Assembly (NCBI RefSeq): GCF_015645095.1
Contig: NZ_JADOTW010000002.1
Coordinates: 62,001-126,000, forward strand
DNA: 64,000 nt
Source: Halomonas sp. 328
GTDB lineage: Bacteria; Pseudomonadota; Gammaproteobacteria; Pseudomonadales; Halomonadaceae
Reading direction: 5' to 3'
In this document: positions 53,745-63,713 of the stretch, one piece after another
Position numbering within the stretch: the stretch's first letter is position 1
Layout: every line of letters begins with the position of its first letter
Made by a program: the position numbers and the translations under genes
The notes under the pieces: model-generated
Seen by the model: the letters and a program-made list of their open reading frames with translations, nothing else
The model's database searches: none
What the model was told of the DNA's origin: nothing

Positions 53745-56372
53745 ATGGGCAAGTCACTGGTCATCGTCGAGTCACCGGCCAAGGCCAAGACGATCAATAA
53801 GTATCTCGGCAACGATTTCGTCGTTAAGTCGAGCGTGGGGCATATTCGTGACCTGCCGACCAGCGGCTCCGGCAAGGGTGCCACGGATCCCAAGGAGCGC
53901 GCCCGCCAGGCGGCGGCGACCCGCAAGATGTCGCCGGAGGAGAAGGCTGCCTACAAGAAGCGCAAGGCCTGGGATCAGCTGATTCGGCGCATGGGCATCG
54001 ACCCGGAGCACGGCTGGGAGGCCCATTATGAGATACTGCCCGGCAAGGAGAAGGTGGTCGCCGAGCTCAAGAAACAGGCCGAGAAGGCCGATGCCGTCTA
54101 CCTCGCGACCGATTTGGATCGCGAGGGGGAGGCCATCGCCTGGCACCTCAAGGAGACCATCGGTGGCGACGCGTCCCGCTACAAGCGGGTGGTGTTCAAC
54201 GAGATCACCAAGAACGCTATCCAGGAGGCCTTCAAGGACCCCGGCAAGCTGCAGATGGAGCGCGTCGAGGCCCAGCAGGCGCGGCGCTTCCTCGATCGGG
54301 TGGTGGGCTTCATGGTCTCGCCACTGCTCTGGAACAAGGTGGCCCGGGGCCTCTCCGCCGGGCGCGTGCAGTCGGTGGCGGTGCGCCTGATCGTCGAGCG
54401 GGAGCGGGAGATCCGCGCCTTCGTCCCGGAGGAGTTCTGGGACGTGCATGCCGACCTGGCCGCCGCCGGCCAGGCGCCGATCCGCTTCGAGCTGGTGCGC
54501 CAGGACGGCAAGACCTTCCGTCCCACCTCCGAGACGGAGACCCTGAAGCGCATCGCCGCGCTGAAAACGGCGAGCCTGGCGATCACCGGTCGGGAAGACA
54601 AGCCGACCCGCTCCAAGCCCAATGCCCCCTTTATTACCTCGACCCTGCAGCAGGCCGCCAGCGGGCGACTGGGCTTCTCGGTGAAGAAGACCATGACCCT
54701 GGCCCAGCGCCTCTACGAGGCGGGCTATATCACCTATATGCGGACCGACTCCACCAACCTCTCCCAGGATGCGGTGGCCAGTGCCCGCGACTATATTGCC
54801 GAGGAGTTCGGGGCACGCTACCTGCCCGAGTCGCCCAACCGCTACTCCAGCAAGGAGGGCGCCCAGGAGGCCCACGAGGCGATCCGTCCCTCCGAGGTGA
54901 CCCGCAAGGCCAGCGACCTGGCCGGCATGGAGCGCGACGCCGAGCGGCTCTACGAGCTGATCTGGCGCCAGTTCGTGGCCTGCCAGATGACCCCGGCGGA
55001 GTACCTCTCCAGCACCCTGACCGTCGAGACCCAGGGCTATGAGCTCAAGGCCAAGGGGCGGGTGCTCAAGTTCGACGGCTATACCCGGGTCATGAAGCCC
55101 GCCGGCAAGCAGGAGGACCAGTCGCTGCCGGACCTGGCCGAGGGCACGCCGCTGGAGCTGGTGAGCCTGGACCCCCTGCAGCACTTCACCAAGCCCCCGG
55201 CGCGCTTCACCGAGGCGAGCCTGGTGCGCGAGCTGGAGAAGCGCGGCATCGGTCGTCCCTCCACCTATGCGGCAATCATCTCCACCATCCAGGAGCGCGG
55301 CTACGTCAAGCTGGAGAACCGCCGCTTCTACGCCGAGAAGCTCGGCGATATCGTCACCGATCGCCTGGCCGAGTCCTTCCGCGACCTGATGGATTTCTCC
55401 TTTACCGCGCGGATGGAGGATAGCCTCGACCAGGTGGCCGAGGGTGAGCGCAACTGGCGAGAGCTGCTGGACGCCTTCTATGCCGACTTCAAGCGTCAGC
55501 TGGAGCGGGCCGAGAGCGACGATGGCATGCGTCCCAACCAGCCGGTGCCCACCGATATCGACTGCCCCAGCTGCGGCCGCAAGATGCAGATCCGCACCGC
55601 TTCCACCGGGGTCTTCCTGGGTTGCTCCGGCTATAACCTGCCACCCAAGGAGCGCTGCAAGACCACCATCGACCTGATTCCCGGCGAGGAGGCGGTGGCC
55701 GCCGACGCCGACGAGGAGGCCGAAACCGAGGCGCTGCGTGCCAAGCACCGCTGCCCCAAGTGCGGCACCGCCATGGACAGCTACCTGATCGACGAGACCC
55801 GCAAGCTGCATATCTGCGGCAATAGCCCGGACTGCGACGGCTACGAGGTGGAGCAGGGCAAGTTCCGCATCAAGGGCTATGAGGGGCCGGTGATCGAGTG
55901 CGACAAGTGCGGCTCGGAAATGCAGCTCAAGAGCGGGCGCTTCGGCAAGTACTTCGGTTGCACCAACAGCGAGTGCAAGAACACCCGCAAGCTGCTCAAG
56001 AGCGGCGAGGTGGCGCCGCCGAAGATGGATCCCATCCCCATGCCGGAGCTGGCCTGCCAGAAGGTCGATGACCACTATGTGCTGCGCGACGGCGCCAGTG
56101 GCCTCTTCCTGGCCGCCAGCCAGTTCCCCAAGAATCGCGAGACTCGCCCGCCGCTGGTCAGCGAGCTCAAGGCCCATGCCGAGGCGCTCCCCGAGAAGTA
56201 CCACTTCCTGCTCAAGGCCCCCAGCGAGGACCCGGATGGTCGCCCGGCGCAGATCCGCTTCTCGCGCAAGACCAAGAGCCAGTACGTGATGACCGAGGAG
56301 AACGGCAAGGCCAGCGGCTGGAAGGCGACCTTCGAAGGAGGCAAGTGGCAGGTAGAGGACAAGCGCAAATGA
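53745..56372 (+). CDS. topA: DNA topoisomerase I
   Basis: This 875-residue type IA enzyme relaxes negative supercoils. TOPRIM opens [18 protein letters not shown], with [13 protein letters not shown] further on. The catalytic Tyr is in [13 protein letters not shown] (about 330). The C-terminal part has several CxxC zinc ribbons ([24 protein letters not shown]), as in E. coli TopA. I chose ATG 53745 (GGAG just upstream) over the open upstream frame since family similarity starts there. A weak hairpin (CGGC-AAG-GCCG) with TTTTT follows the gene. Confidence 0.97.
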   Translation: MGKSLVIVESPAKAKTINKYLGNDFVVKSSVGHIRDLPTSGSGKGATDPKERARQAAATRKMSPEEKAAYKKRKAWDQLIRRMGIDPEHGWEAHYEILPGKEKVVAELKKQAEKADAVYLATDLDREGEAIAWHLKETIGGDASRYKRVVFNEITKNAIQEAFKDPGKLQMERVEAQQARRFLDRVVGFMVSPLLWNKVARGLSAGRVQSVAVRLIVEREREIRAFVPEEFWDVHADLAAAGQAPIRFELVRQDGKTFRPTSETETLKRIAALKTASLAITGREDKPTRSKPNAPFITSTLQQAASGRLGFSVKKTMTLAQRLYEAGYITYMRTDSTNLSQDAVASARDYIAEEFGARYLPESPNRYSSKEGAQEAHEAIRPSEVTRKASDLAGMERDAERLYELIWRQFVACQMTPAEYLSSTLTVETQGYELKAKGRVLKFDGYTRVMKPAGKQEDQSLPDLAEGTPLELVSLDPLQHFTKPPARFTEASLVRELEKRGIGRPSTYAAIISTIQERGYVKLENRRFYAEKLGDIVTDRLAESFRDLMDFSFTARMEDSLDQVAEGERNWRELLDAFYADFKRQLERAESDDGMRPNQPVPTDIDCPSCGRKMQIRTASTGVFLGCSGYNLPPKERCKTTIDLIPGEEAVAADADEEAETEALRAKHRCPKCGTAMDSYLIDETRKLHICGNSPDCDGYEVEQGKFRIKGYEGPVIECDKCGSEMQLKSGRFGKYFGCTNSECKNTRKLLKSGEVAPPKMDPIPMPELACQKVDDHYVLRDGASGLFLAASQFPKNRETRPPLVSELKAHAEALPEKYHFLLKAPSEDPDGRPAQIRFSRKTKSQYVMTEENGKASGWKATFEGGKWQVEDKRK

Positions 56373-56463
56373 CCCTGGCCGAAAAGCGCGGCAAGGCCGT
56401 TTTTATTGGGTTCTTCGCAGATCAGCGTGAAGCCACGGCCTGAGAAGGCTCCAGCTTGCTATT

Positions 56464-56580
56464 GTGGGAGTTCGGCTCGACCGAACGATTGGCGCCGTCA
56501 GGCGCCTTGATCGCCCTTCGGGCGATATCGCCGAGGCGTCGGGCCGGCCGAACCGGGACGCCGGATCGCCGCGCTCCCAC
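56464..56580. repeat. REP/BIME-like cluster of hairpins downstream of topA
   Basis: Outer arms GTGGGAG (56464-56470) and CTCCCAC (56574-56580) enclose TTCGG/CCGAA (56471-56485), GGCGCC-GTCA-GGCGCC (56491-56506) and ATCGCCC-TTC-GGGCGAT (56510-56526). This resembles dispersed extragenic palindromes of Pseudomonas/Halomonas. No gene is supported in 56373-56632. Confidence 0.75.
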
Positions 56581-56632
56581 GATAGGGTTCACGCCAAAGT
56601 GTGATGAACCTTTTATCGGGAGTGACAAGTCA

Positions 56633-57094
56633 ATGACCCCAGCGGGACGTACCAATCAATTGCTCTATCAGGCCGAACTGCTGCTGACGCAGCCGCCGGC
56701 CGCGGCCGATGAGCATGGCGATGCCCGGCGCCGTGCCTTGGAGGAGGGCGCCCTGGTGACCCTGGAGCTGGCGCTGAACTCGCTGCTTCGGGAGGTCACC
56801 GAGCATGCCCGCCTTCCCCACCACGACTGGCGGGCGCTGCTCGGTGCCGACGCGGCCCCGGTGGCGGAGCTGGCCCAGCTGCGTGCCCTGGCCGAGGCCC
56901 CCGATAGCTGGCTGGCGCGGCTCCTGGCACGCCTCGAGGCCCTGCATGGGGTCGAAGGGGCGGCCCGCCGGGAGGCGTCCAGCCAACTGATCGCGGTCAG
57001 CGCCGGGGTGCCCCTGGCCCAGGAGCTCGCCGGCTGTCTCAAGGCGTTCAAGGCGCTGCTGCCCGCCCTACGCGAGACCAGTCAAGAGTGGTAA
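56633..57094 (+). CDS. Conserved hypothetical protein next to topA (possibly DUF6586-like)
   Basis: This 153-residue, mostly helical, Ala/Leu-rich protein begins TPAGRTNQLLYQAELLLTQ. In Pseudomonas the topA neighbourhood carries small helical proteins of the same type (DUF6586), which begin with a related 'RTNxxLYxA' segment, hence the tentative label. It has no signal peptide or membrane helix. The ribosome site GGGAG precedes ATG 56633. The upstream open frame runs through the REP-like element and is not supported. Function unknown. Confidence 0.6.
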   Translation: MTPAGRTNQLLYQAELLLTQPPAAADEHGDARRRALEEGALVTLELALNSLLREVTEHARLPHHDWRALLGADAAPVAELAQLRALAEAPDSWLARLLARLEALHGVEGAARREASSQLIAVSAGVPLAQELAGCLKAFKALLPALRETSQEW

Positions 57095-57179
57095 GCCGCC
57101 GGAAAAATTAAAACAACTGTTTATTCCCGTTGGCGTCTCCTTATAATCGGTCGGGTCTCTTAGCAACCGGCCGAGCGTT

Positions 57180-59390
57180 ATGAACGTCACCGCATGGACG
57201 CGTCTGTTCATCCTTCCCCTGCTGGTGCTGCTGGCGCCTTCCCTGGCCCTGGCGGCGTCGCTTGCCGTGTCGCCGCGGCTGCTACCCGGCGGTGAGGCGG
57301 ACTTTCCCGCCCTCGGCCAGGAGCTCGAGCGGCTGGCGGCGGGCCGCCAGCCGTCGCGCCTGGTCGCAGCCCCTGGCGGCGTCAGCCTCCCTGGGCTGGA
57401 GGCTCTGGAAACCCCGGACTTCCTCACGGCTAGCGCCCCCTGGACATTGCCGCCCCTGGCCACGGCCTCCCGGGTGCTGCTGATCGGCCCCGCCGATACC
57501 CTGGAGGCGGCCCATGCCGCCCTGGCGGCCCAGGCCGTCGCCCAGGACAAGAGCCTCTCTCCCGTTGCCCTCGCCGATGGCGCGGGCTTGCCCGATGCCA
57601 CCCTGGCGGGGGCTCAGGTCGCCCTGGTATTGGCCTTGCCGGGCCATGACGATGTCGCCCAACGACGGCTCTTTGCCCAGTTGCGGGACGCGGGGGTGGC
57701 CGCCCTGGCCCTGACCGATGCCCGCCAGGTGACCCATGGCGCCTTGCTTTCCTCCCCCGGGGCCCTGGATCACCCGGCCTACCTGCGCCGTTTGGCGCTG
57801 CGCCTGGATGACCTGGCCAGCGGCCGACGCCCCGAGCCCCTCGACTCTCGCCCCGTGTTGGGGCGCATCTGGCTGAACCTCGATACCGCCGCCGTCCTCG
57901 ATTGGGCGCCGAGTTTCTCCCTGTTGAGCGAGGCGCACCTGGTGGAGGCCAGGGGCGGCCAGGCGCATAAAGGGCTGGGCCTGGATCATGCCGTGGCCCT
58001 GGCCCTGACCGATAACCTGGGGCTGGCGGCGTCCCGCCAGGAGGTGGCGGTGGCGGCCTACGAGGGGGCCCTGGCTGGCGCCCGTTATCGTCCCAGTCTC
58101 TATCTAGAGGCCACCGGCCGGGTGATCGACGACACCCGGGCCCGGTCGGCCCTGGGCCAGGAGCCCGAGCGCCGGGTCAGCGGCGGTGCGGTGCTCGAGC
58201 AGCTGCTCTTTTCCGAGCCTGCCCTGGCCGCCATCGCCATTGCCGAGCAGCTCGACCGGGCCCGCCGGGCGGAGCTCGAGGCGGAGAGCCTGGACCTGGC
58301 CCTCCAGGTGGCCCGCGACTTTCTTTCCCTGCTGCGCCTCGACGCCAGCCATGAGGTGCTCGAGGCGGACCTGGGCTTGGCCCGGGCGCTGCGGGATCAG
58401 GCCCAGCGCAGCGCGGCGGCCGGCGCCCTGGGCCAGGGCGAGGTGGCGCGTTTCGAGGCGGAGCTGGCTCAGGCTCGAGAGCGCCTCGAGCGGGTACAGG
58501 CCGATCAGGCCCGCCTGCAGCTGGTCCTGAATCGGCAACTGGGGCGTGACCCCGACGCCCCCCTGGCGCCGGCGGCACCGGACCTCGATCGCCCCGAGTG
58601 GCTGGGCGGCGACGCGCGTTTCGCGGCGGTGCTGGACTCTCCCGCGAGCCTCGCCGCCTGGCAGGATCGCCTGGTCGGCGAGGCCCTGGCGGCGTCTCGG
58701 GAACTCGAGGCCCTGGGGGCCTTGCGCCGAGCGGCACAGCGCGAGCTGAGCTCTCGGCGTCGCGCCTTCTGGCTGCCCCAGGTGGGTCTCGAGGCGCGCT
58801 ACACCACGGAGCTGGCCCGGGACGGTGAGGGTGAGCGGGCCCCCTGGGAGTCCAGCCACCCTCAGGTACAGGGAGTAGTGGGGCAGGCCGAGGCCCTGGG
58901 CATCCGGCTGCCTGAGACCGGGCAGGATCAATGGAGCCTCGGTGTCTCCGCGCGGCTGCCGCTCTATGCCGGGGGGCAGCGTCGCATCGAGCAGGATCGC
59001 GCCGCGGCACGCCTGACCCAGGTCGCCCTGGAGGATGCCGAGGCGCGCCTGGGCCTGGAGGCCCGGCTGCGGGCATCGAGCGTCGAGCTGGCGGCGGCCT
59101 GGCGGCGTATCGCCCTGCGTGAGGATGCCCAGGCCCATGCCGAGACGGCGCTGCGACTGGCCGAAGCCGGCTGGCGCGAAGGGGCGCTCTCCCAGGTCGC
59201 CCTGCTGGATGCCCGCACCAGCGCTCGTCAGGCGGGGTTGGCGGCGGCGGAGGCCCGGTGGCAGGCCCTGCAGGCCCTGGTGCATTTACAGCGGGCCCTG
59301 GGAATGACCCCGGGGCCCATGGAGGCAGAGGCGCGTGAGCGCCTGCTGGGAGGCGCCTCTTGGCGCGACACTCAAGGAGAGAACCGATGA
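57180..59390 (+). CDS. TolC-family outer-membrane protein with an N-terminal ABC_sub_bind-like domain
   Basis: This 736-residue protein is far longer than TolC (about 470-490). After a signal peptide (about 1-25, LALAASL), residues 27-255 show no TolC similarity. Their end, GALLSSPGALDHPAYLRRLALRLDDLASGRRP...IWLNLDTAAVLDWAPSFSLLSEA, follows the pattern of ABC_sub_bind (DUF534) substrate-binding proteins, whose C-termini read like 'G...A...ADRILKGxxPADLPV...INLKTAKxLGLxIPxSLLxRADEV'. From about 265 on it is a typical outer-membrane efflux channel with long helical repeats and strands. It overlaps the adaptor gene by 4 bp (ATGA), so it forms the outer-membrane part of an RND pump. Confidence 0.8.
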   Translation: MNVTAWTRLFILPLLVLLAPSLALAASLAVSPRLLPGGEADFPALGQELERLAAGRQPSRLVAAPGGVSLPGLEALETPDFLTASAPWTLPPLATASRVLLIGPADTLEAAHAALAAQAVAQDKSLSPVALADGAGLPDATLAGAQVALVLALPGHDDVAQRRLFAQLRDAGVAALALTDARQVTHGALLSSPGALDHPAYLRRLALRLDDLASGRRPEPLDSRPVLGRIWLNLDTAAVLDWAPSFSLLSEAHLVEARGGQAHKGLGLDHAVALALTDNLGLAASRQEVAVAAYEGALAGARYRPSLYLEATGRVIDDTRARSALGQEPERRVSGGAVLEQLLFSEPALAAIAIAEQLDRARRAELEAESLDLALQVARDFLSLLRLDASHEVLEADLGLARALRDQAQRSAAAGALGQGEVARFEAELAQARERLERVQADQARLQLVLNRQLGRDPDAPLAPAAPDLDRPEWLGGDARFAAVLDSPASLAAWQDRLVGEALAASRELEALGALRRAAQRELSSRRRAFWLPQVGLEARYTTELARDGEGERAPWESSHPQVQGVVGQAEALGIRLPETGQDQWSLGVSARLPLYAGGQRRIEQDRAAARLTQVALEDAEARLGLEARLRASSVELAAAWRRIALREDAQAHAETALRLAEAGWREGALSQVALLDARTSARQAGLAAAEARWQALQALVHLQRALGMTPGPMEAEARERLLGGASWRDTQGENR

Positions 59391-60499
59391 GGATGCGCGG
59401 CGCCTGTGTGGCACTGCTGGCCCTGGTGCTGGCGGGGTGTGGCGACGAGCCGCTGGAGGAGGCGCCCCTGCGCCCGGTGCGAACCCTGATCCTGGAGGAG
59501 AATGGCGCCGTGGCCGAGCGTGAGCTTCCCGCCCGGCTGGAGGCCGCCGCCAACCGGCGACTCAGCTTTCGTGTGGCGGGCCAGCTCGAGGCGTATCAGG
59601 TGGCGGTGGGGGAGACGGTCGCCCCTGGGCAGCCGCTGGCGCGCCTGGATGCGACCGACTTGCGCCTGCAGCGTGATCGGGCCCGGGCGGCCCTGGCCGG
59701 TGCCGAGGCGGCGGCGGCCAATGCGGAGGCCCAGTGGCAGCGTGCCCGCCGACTCTATGAGGCGGGCAGCGCCCCGGCGCGGGATCTGGATGCCGCCCGG
59801 GCCCAGGTGGAGACGGCCCGGGCCCAGCGCCAGAGCGGGCGTGATGCCCTGGCCCTGGCCGAGCGCCAGCTGGCCTTCGCTCGCCTGGAGGCCCCCGGCG
59901 AGTGCCGAGTGGCCAGCCGCCTGGTGGAGGCCGGCGAGAACGTCGCTCCGGGCCAGCCGGTGCTGGTGCTCGCCTGTGGGGATGAGCTGGAGGTGCGTGC
60001 CGCCCTCTCCGAGGATCTGCTCGATGGGGTGGTGCCAGGCGCTCCGGTGCGGGTGCATCTGCCACTGCTCGAGTTGACCCTGAGCGGGCTGGTCTCCGAG
60101 ATCGGCCTGCCGGTAGATCCGCGTCAGGCCACTTGGCCGTTGCGGGTGACCCTGGGCGAGTTGCCCGAGGCCAGCCGGTCACGGCTGCGCCCGGGGATGT
60201 CCGCCGAGCTGGGGGTGCCGGTGGCGGCCCGGGCCGGGCTCTGGGTGCCGATGGTGGCGGTGCAGCGGGACCTGGATGGCCATTTCGTCTATGTGGCCGA
60301 GGCCTCGCGGGAGGCCGCCGGGGAGGCCTGGGTGCGGCGGCGCCCGGTCACCCTGGGAGAGCGTCGGGGGGAGCGTCTGGCGGTGACCGAGGGCCTCGCC
60401 GCCGGCGAGGCGCTGATCGTGGCGGGCATGAGCCGGCTCCATGACGGCCTGCGGGTTCGCCTGATCGAGGACGCGGACGGTGGGGAGGTGGCGCCGTGA
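59387..60499 (+). CDS. RND efflux periplasmic adaptor (membrane fusion lipoprotein)
   Basis: This 370-residue protein has a lipobox LVLAGCGD after a short signal, so it is an inner-membrane-anchored lipoprotein. A barrel/lipoyl region (VGETVAPGQPLARLDATDL), a helical hairpin (RDRARAALAGAEAAAANAEAQ...) and further beta domains are seen. It would link the RND pump to the TolC-like channel. It overlaps both neighbours by 4 bp (ATGA, GTGA), a fully coupled three-gene operon. Substrate unknown. Confidence 0.9.
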   Translation: MRMRGACVALLALVLAGCGDEPLEEAPLRPVRTLILEENGAVAERELPARLEAAANRRLSFRVAGQLEAYQVAVGETVAPGQPLARLDATDLRLQRDRARAALAGAEAAAANAEAQWQRARRLYEAGSAPARDLDAARAQVETARAQRQSGRDALALAERQLAFARLEAPGECRVASRLVEAGENVAPGQPVLVLACGDELEVRAALSEDLLDGVVPGAPVRVHLPLLELTLSGLVSEIGLPVDPRQATWPLRVTLGELPEASRSRLRPGMSAELGVPVAARAGLWVPMVAVQRDLDGHFVYVAEASREAAGEAWVRRRPVTLGERRGERLAVTEGLAAGEALIVAGMSRLHDGLRVRLIEDADGGEVAP

Positions 60500-63400
60500 G
60501 CCTGACCGAAGCGGCACTGCGCTACAACCGGGTGACCATCGCCGGGCTTCTGGTGGTGCTGCTGGGGGCGGTGATCAGCTACTTCTCCCTCTCCCGGGCC
60601 GAGGATCCGGCGGTAACAGTGCGGGTGGCCCAGGTGGTCACCTACCTGCCCGGGGCCACCCCGGAGCGGGTCGAACAGCTGGTCACCGACCCGCTGGAGG
60701 CCGCCATCATGGAGATGCCGGAGCTCGACCATGTGGAGAGTACCTCCCGGGCCGGGGTCTCGATTATCCGCGTGGAGCTGCGCCCGGAGGTTCGGGATGT
60801 CCAGGCCGGTTGGGACAAGCTGCGTCGCAAGGTGGGGGATACCCGCGGCCGGCTCCCCGATGAGGCCATGGCGCCGATCATCAACGACGAGTTCGGCGAT
60901 GTCTTTGGCATCATGCTCTCGCTGACTGGCGAGGGCTTTGAGCCGGCGGAGCTCAAGGCGGTCGCCGATGACCTGCGCGACCGCCTGCTGAGGCTCGATG
61001 ATGTGGCCAAGGTCACTATTCATGGCTACGCCGAGGAGCGGATCTTCCTCGACTACCGCGAGGCGCGGCTGGCGGAGCTCGGCGTCTCCCCCCAGGGGCT
61101 GGCGCAGCTGCTCGCCGCCCGCAATATCGTGCTGCCTGGCGGGGCGATCCGCACCGGCGACGAGCGCCTGGTGCTCGAGCCCACCGGCAACTTCACCCGA
61201 CTCGATGACATTCGTCAGGCCCTGCTGCCGCTGCCCGATGGCACCCTGGTGCCGCTGGGGTCGCTGATGGAAGTGCGCCACGGGTATGCGGATCCGCCCA
61301 TGACCCGCTATCACGCCGGGGGCGTCCAGGGGCTGGCCATTGCCATCGCCATGCGCGAAGGGGGCAATATTCTCGGCCTCGGCGAGCAGGTCGAGGCGAC
61401 GGTCGCGCGCTTCGAGCGGGAGCTGCCCCTGGGGCTCACCTTCGAGGTGCTGGCCAATCAGCCGGATCGGGTCGAGGAGCGCATCAACGAGTTCCTGATC
61501 AACCTGCTCCAGGCGGTGGCCCTGGTCTGTGTGGTGATGCTGCTCTTCCTGGGGCTGCGTACCGGGCTGATCGTGGCGAGCCTGGTGCCCTCGGCGATAC
61601 TGGCCTGCCTGGCCCTGATGGGGCTCTTCGATATTGGCCTCGATCAGGTGTCCCTGGGGGCCCTGATCATTGCCCTGGGGATGCTGGTGGATAACGCCAT
61701 CGTCATGGTGGAGTCGATCCAGGTGGCGGCCCGGGAGGGCAAGACGGTGCGCCAGGCCGCCCTGGACTCCGCCCGGCAGCTGCGCTTCCCCCTGCTGACC
61801 GCCTCCTTGACCACGGCGGCGGCCTTCCTGCCCCAGTTTTTGGCGGTCTCCGACGTGGGGGAGTACACCCGCTCGCTCTTCCAGGTGGTGACCATCACGC
61901 TGCTCTCCTCCTGGCTGCTCTCGCTGACCATGATTCCGCTGCTCTGCGTGGCCTTTATTCGCGTCAAGCCCGCCGGGGACGAGGCCGCCGAGGCCGCGCC
62001 CCCGGGGCTGGCGGCGCGGCTGAGCGAGCGGGTCTATGGGGGCTATCGCCGGCTGCTGCTCGCGCTCTTGCGCCACCGGGCCTTGACCCTGCTGGGGGTG
62101 GGGGCGCTGCTGGGGCTGGCCTGGCTCGGCTTCGGGCCGCTGCCGAAGATCTTCTTCCCCCAGGCGGAACGCACCATCGTCACCGTGGAGCTGCGCCTGC
62201 CCTTCTCGGCGCCCATCGAGCGTACCCAGGCGGTGGTGGAGGAGATCGAGGCGTTCCTGGGCGAGGCGCTTGCCGCCGAGGGCGATGGCCAGGGTGGCTG
62301 GGCGCGGGACGGGGTCGAGCGCTGGGGCAGCTTTATCGGCTTCGGCGGCGATCGCTATATCATCAATCACGCCCCCGAGCCGCCGAGCCCCGAATACGCT
62401 TTCATGCTGCTGCAAGCCAATCGCTGGCAGGCGGTGGAGGAGGTGATCGAGCGGCTGGATGGCTGGCTCGTGGAGCGCTTTCCCGACCTGCAGGCCAGCG
62501 TCAAGGCGACCAGCTTCGGCCCGCCGGTGACGGTGCCGCTCGCGGTGCGCATTTCCGGTCAGGATGAGCAGACCTTGAGGCGTATCGCCGAGGAGGTGCG
62601 TCAGCGGCTGGTCGAGGTGCCGGGCACCCGCCAGGTGCGCGACGACTGGGGTGACTGGACCAAGCGGCTGCGCATCGAGGTCGATCCGGCCCGGGCGCTG
62701 CGTGCCGGCGTCACCGAGCGGGACGTGGCCCTGAGCCTGCAGACGGCACTCTCCGGGCTCACCGTGGGCACCTTCCGGGATGGCGATACCCTGGTGCCGA
62801 TTCAGCTGCGTAACGAGCGCGGCGAAGCGCGCACCCCGGATGACCTGGAGGGGGTGACCGTGCTGCCCGCCGGTGGTGGGGTAGGGGTGCCCCTGGCCCA
62901 GGTGGCCGAGGTCGAACTCGACTGGGGGCCGGCACGCATCCTGCGCCGGGATCGCTTTCGCACGATCTCGGTGGAGGCGGAGCTGGCGCCAGGGGTGACC
63001 GCTGCCGGCGTGGCCGCGGAGCTGCGCCCCTGGCTCGAGGCCGAGCAGGCCCGGTGGCCGAACGGGGTCTTCTTCGAGTTTGGCGGCGAGGTGGAGTCCT
63101 CTCGGGTGGCCACCGACTCCATTGCCGAGAAGCTGCCGATTGGCGCCATGGTGATCCTGCTGTTGCTGGTGGTGCAGTTCAACTCCCTGCGCCGGCCGCT
63201 GATCATCCTGGCGACCATTCCGCTGTCATTGATCGGCGTGATCCTGGGCCTGACGATCACCGGCTCCCACTTCGGCATCATGACCTTCCTCGGGGTGGTG
63301 TCGCTGGCCGGCATCGTCATCAACAACGCCATCGTGCTGATCGATCGCATCGACCTGGAACGCCGGCAGGGATCGCCCCAGGAGGCGATCCTGGAGGCGG

Positions 63401-63603
63401 GGCGGCGGCGCCTGCGCCCGGTGGTCATGTCGACCCTGACCACCAGCGGTGGCCTGCTGCCCCTGTGGCTGGGCGGCGGGCTCCTCTGGGCCCCCATGGC
63501 GATCGCCATCATCTTCGGCCTGTGGGCGGCGGCGTTGATTACCCTCTGCGTGGTGCCGGTGCTCTATTCACTGCTGATGGGCGTGTCTTTCGAGCGGGCC
63601 TGA
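60496..63603 (+). CDS. RND family efflux permease
   Basis: This 1035-residue inner-membrane pump of AcrB type has two repeats of six helices and two large periplasmic loops. Helix 4 reads GMLVDNAIVMVES and helix 10 GIVINNAIVLIDR, where AcrB has VDDAI and a lysine; this Asn-containing version occurs in a known RND subgroup, so proton relay residues differ from AcrB. GTG start shares bases with the adaptor stop (GTGA). Drug or solvent specificity cannot be predicted. A long perfect hairpin follows the gene. Confidence 0.9.
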   Translation: MSLTEAALRYNRVTIAGLLVVLLGAVISYFSLSRAEDPAVTVRVAQVVTYLPGATPERVEQLVTDPLEAAIMEMPELDHVESTSRAGVSIIRVELRPEVRDVQAGWDKLRRKVGDTRGRLPDEAMAPIINDEFGDVFGIMLSLTGEGFEPAELKAVADDLRDRLLRLDDVAKVTIHGYAEERIFLDYREARLAELGVSPQGLAQLLAARNIVLPGGAIRTGDERLVLEPTGNFTRLDDIRQALLPLPDGTLVPLGSLMEVRHGYADPPMTRYHAGGVQGLAIAIAMREGGNILGLGEQVEATVARFERELPLGLTFEVLANQPDRVEERINEFLINLLQAVALVCVVMLLFLGLRTGLIVASLVPSAILACLALMGLFDIGLDQVSLGALIIALGMLVDNAIVMVESIQVAAREGKTVRQAALDSARQLRFPLLTASLTTAAAFLPQFLAVSDVGEYTRSLFQVVTITLLSSWLLSLTMIPLLCVAFIRVKPAGDEAAEAAPPGLAARLSERVYGGYRRLLLALLRHRALTLLGVGALLGLAWLGFGPLPKIFFPQAERTIVTVELRLPFSAPIERTQAVVEEIEAFLGEALAAEGDGQGGWARDGVERWGSFIGFGGDRYIINHAPEPPSPEYAFMLLQANRWQAVEEVIERLDGWLVERFPDLQASVKATSFGPPVTVPLAVRISGQDEQTLRRIAEEVRQRLVEVPGTRQVRDDWGDWTKRLRIEVDPARALRAGVTERDVALSLQTALSGLTVGTFRDGDTLVPIQLRNERGEARTPDDLEGVTVLPAGGGVGVPLAQVAEVELDWGPARILRRDRFRTISVEAELAPGVTAAGVAAELRPWLEAEQARWPNGVFFEFGGEVESSRVATDSIAEKLPIGAMVILLLLVVQFNSLRRPLIILATIPLSLIGVILGLTITGSHFGIMTFLGVVSLAGIVINNAIVLIDRIDLERRQGSPQEAILEAGRRRLRPVVMSTLTTSGGLLPLWLGGGLLWAPMAIAIIFGLWAAALITLCVVPVLYSLLMGVSFERA

Positions 63604-63610
63604 CCCCTAG

Positions 63611-63640
63611 GCACCGTCGCCCGCCACCGGGCGACGGTGC
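63611..63640 (+). terminator. Strong hairpin after the RND operon
   Basis: A perfect 13-bp stem (GCACCGTCGCCCG / CGGGCGACGGTGC) with a CCAC loop starts 7 bp after the stop codon. No T-run follows, so it may be a stability hairpin or a Rho-assisted terminator. Confidence 0.65.
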
Positions 63641-63713
63641 AGGGCCCCGGTGTGTCGGGCGGCCATAACCGGTACAATCGCGCCTCTTCTATGTACCGAC
63701 CGGACCCTTATCC

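Noticed and set aside
56456-56632. Upstream extension of the 153-aa gene after topA
   Set aside because: It would translate the REP-like hairpin cluster. ATG 56633 has a ribosome site.
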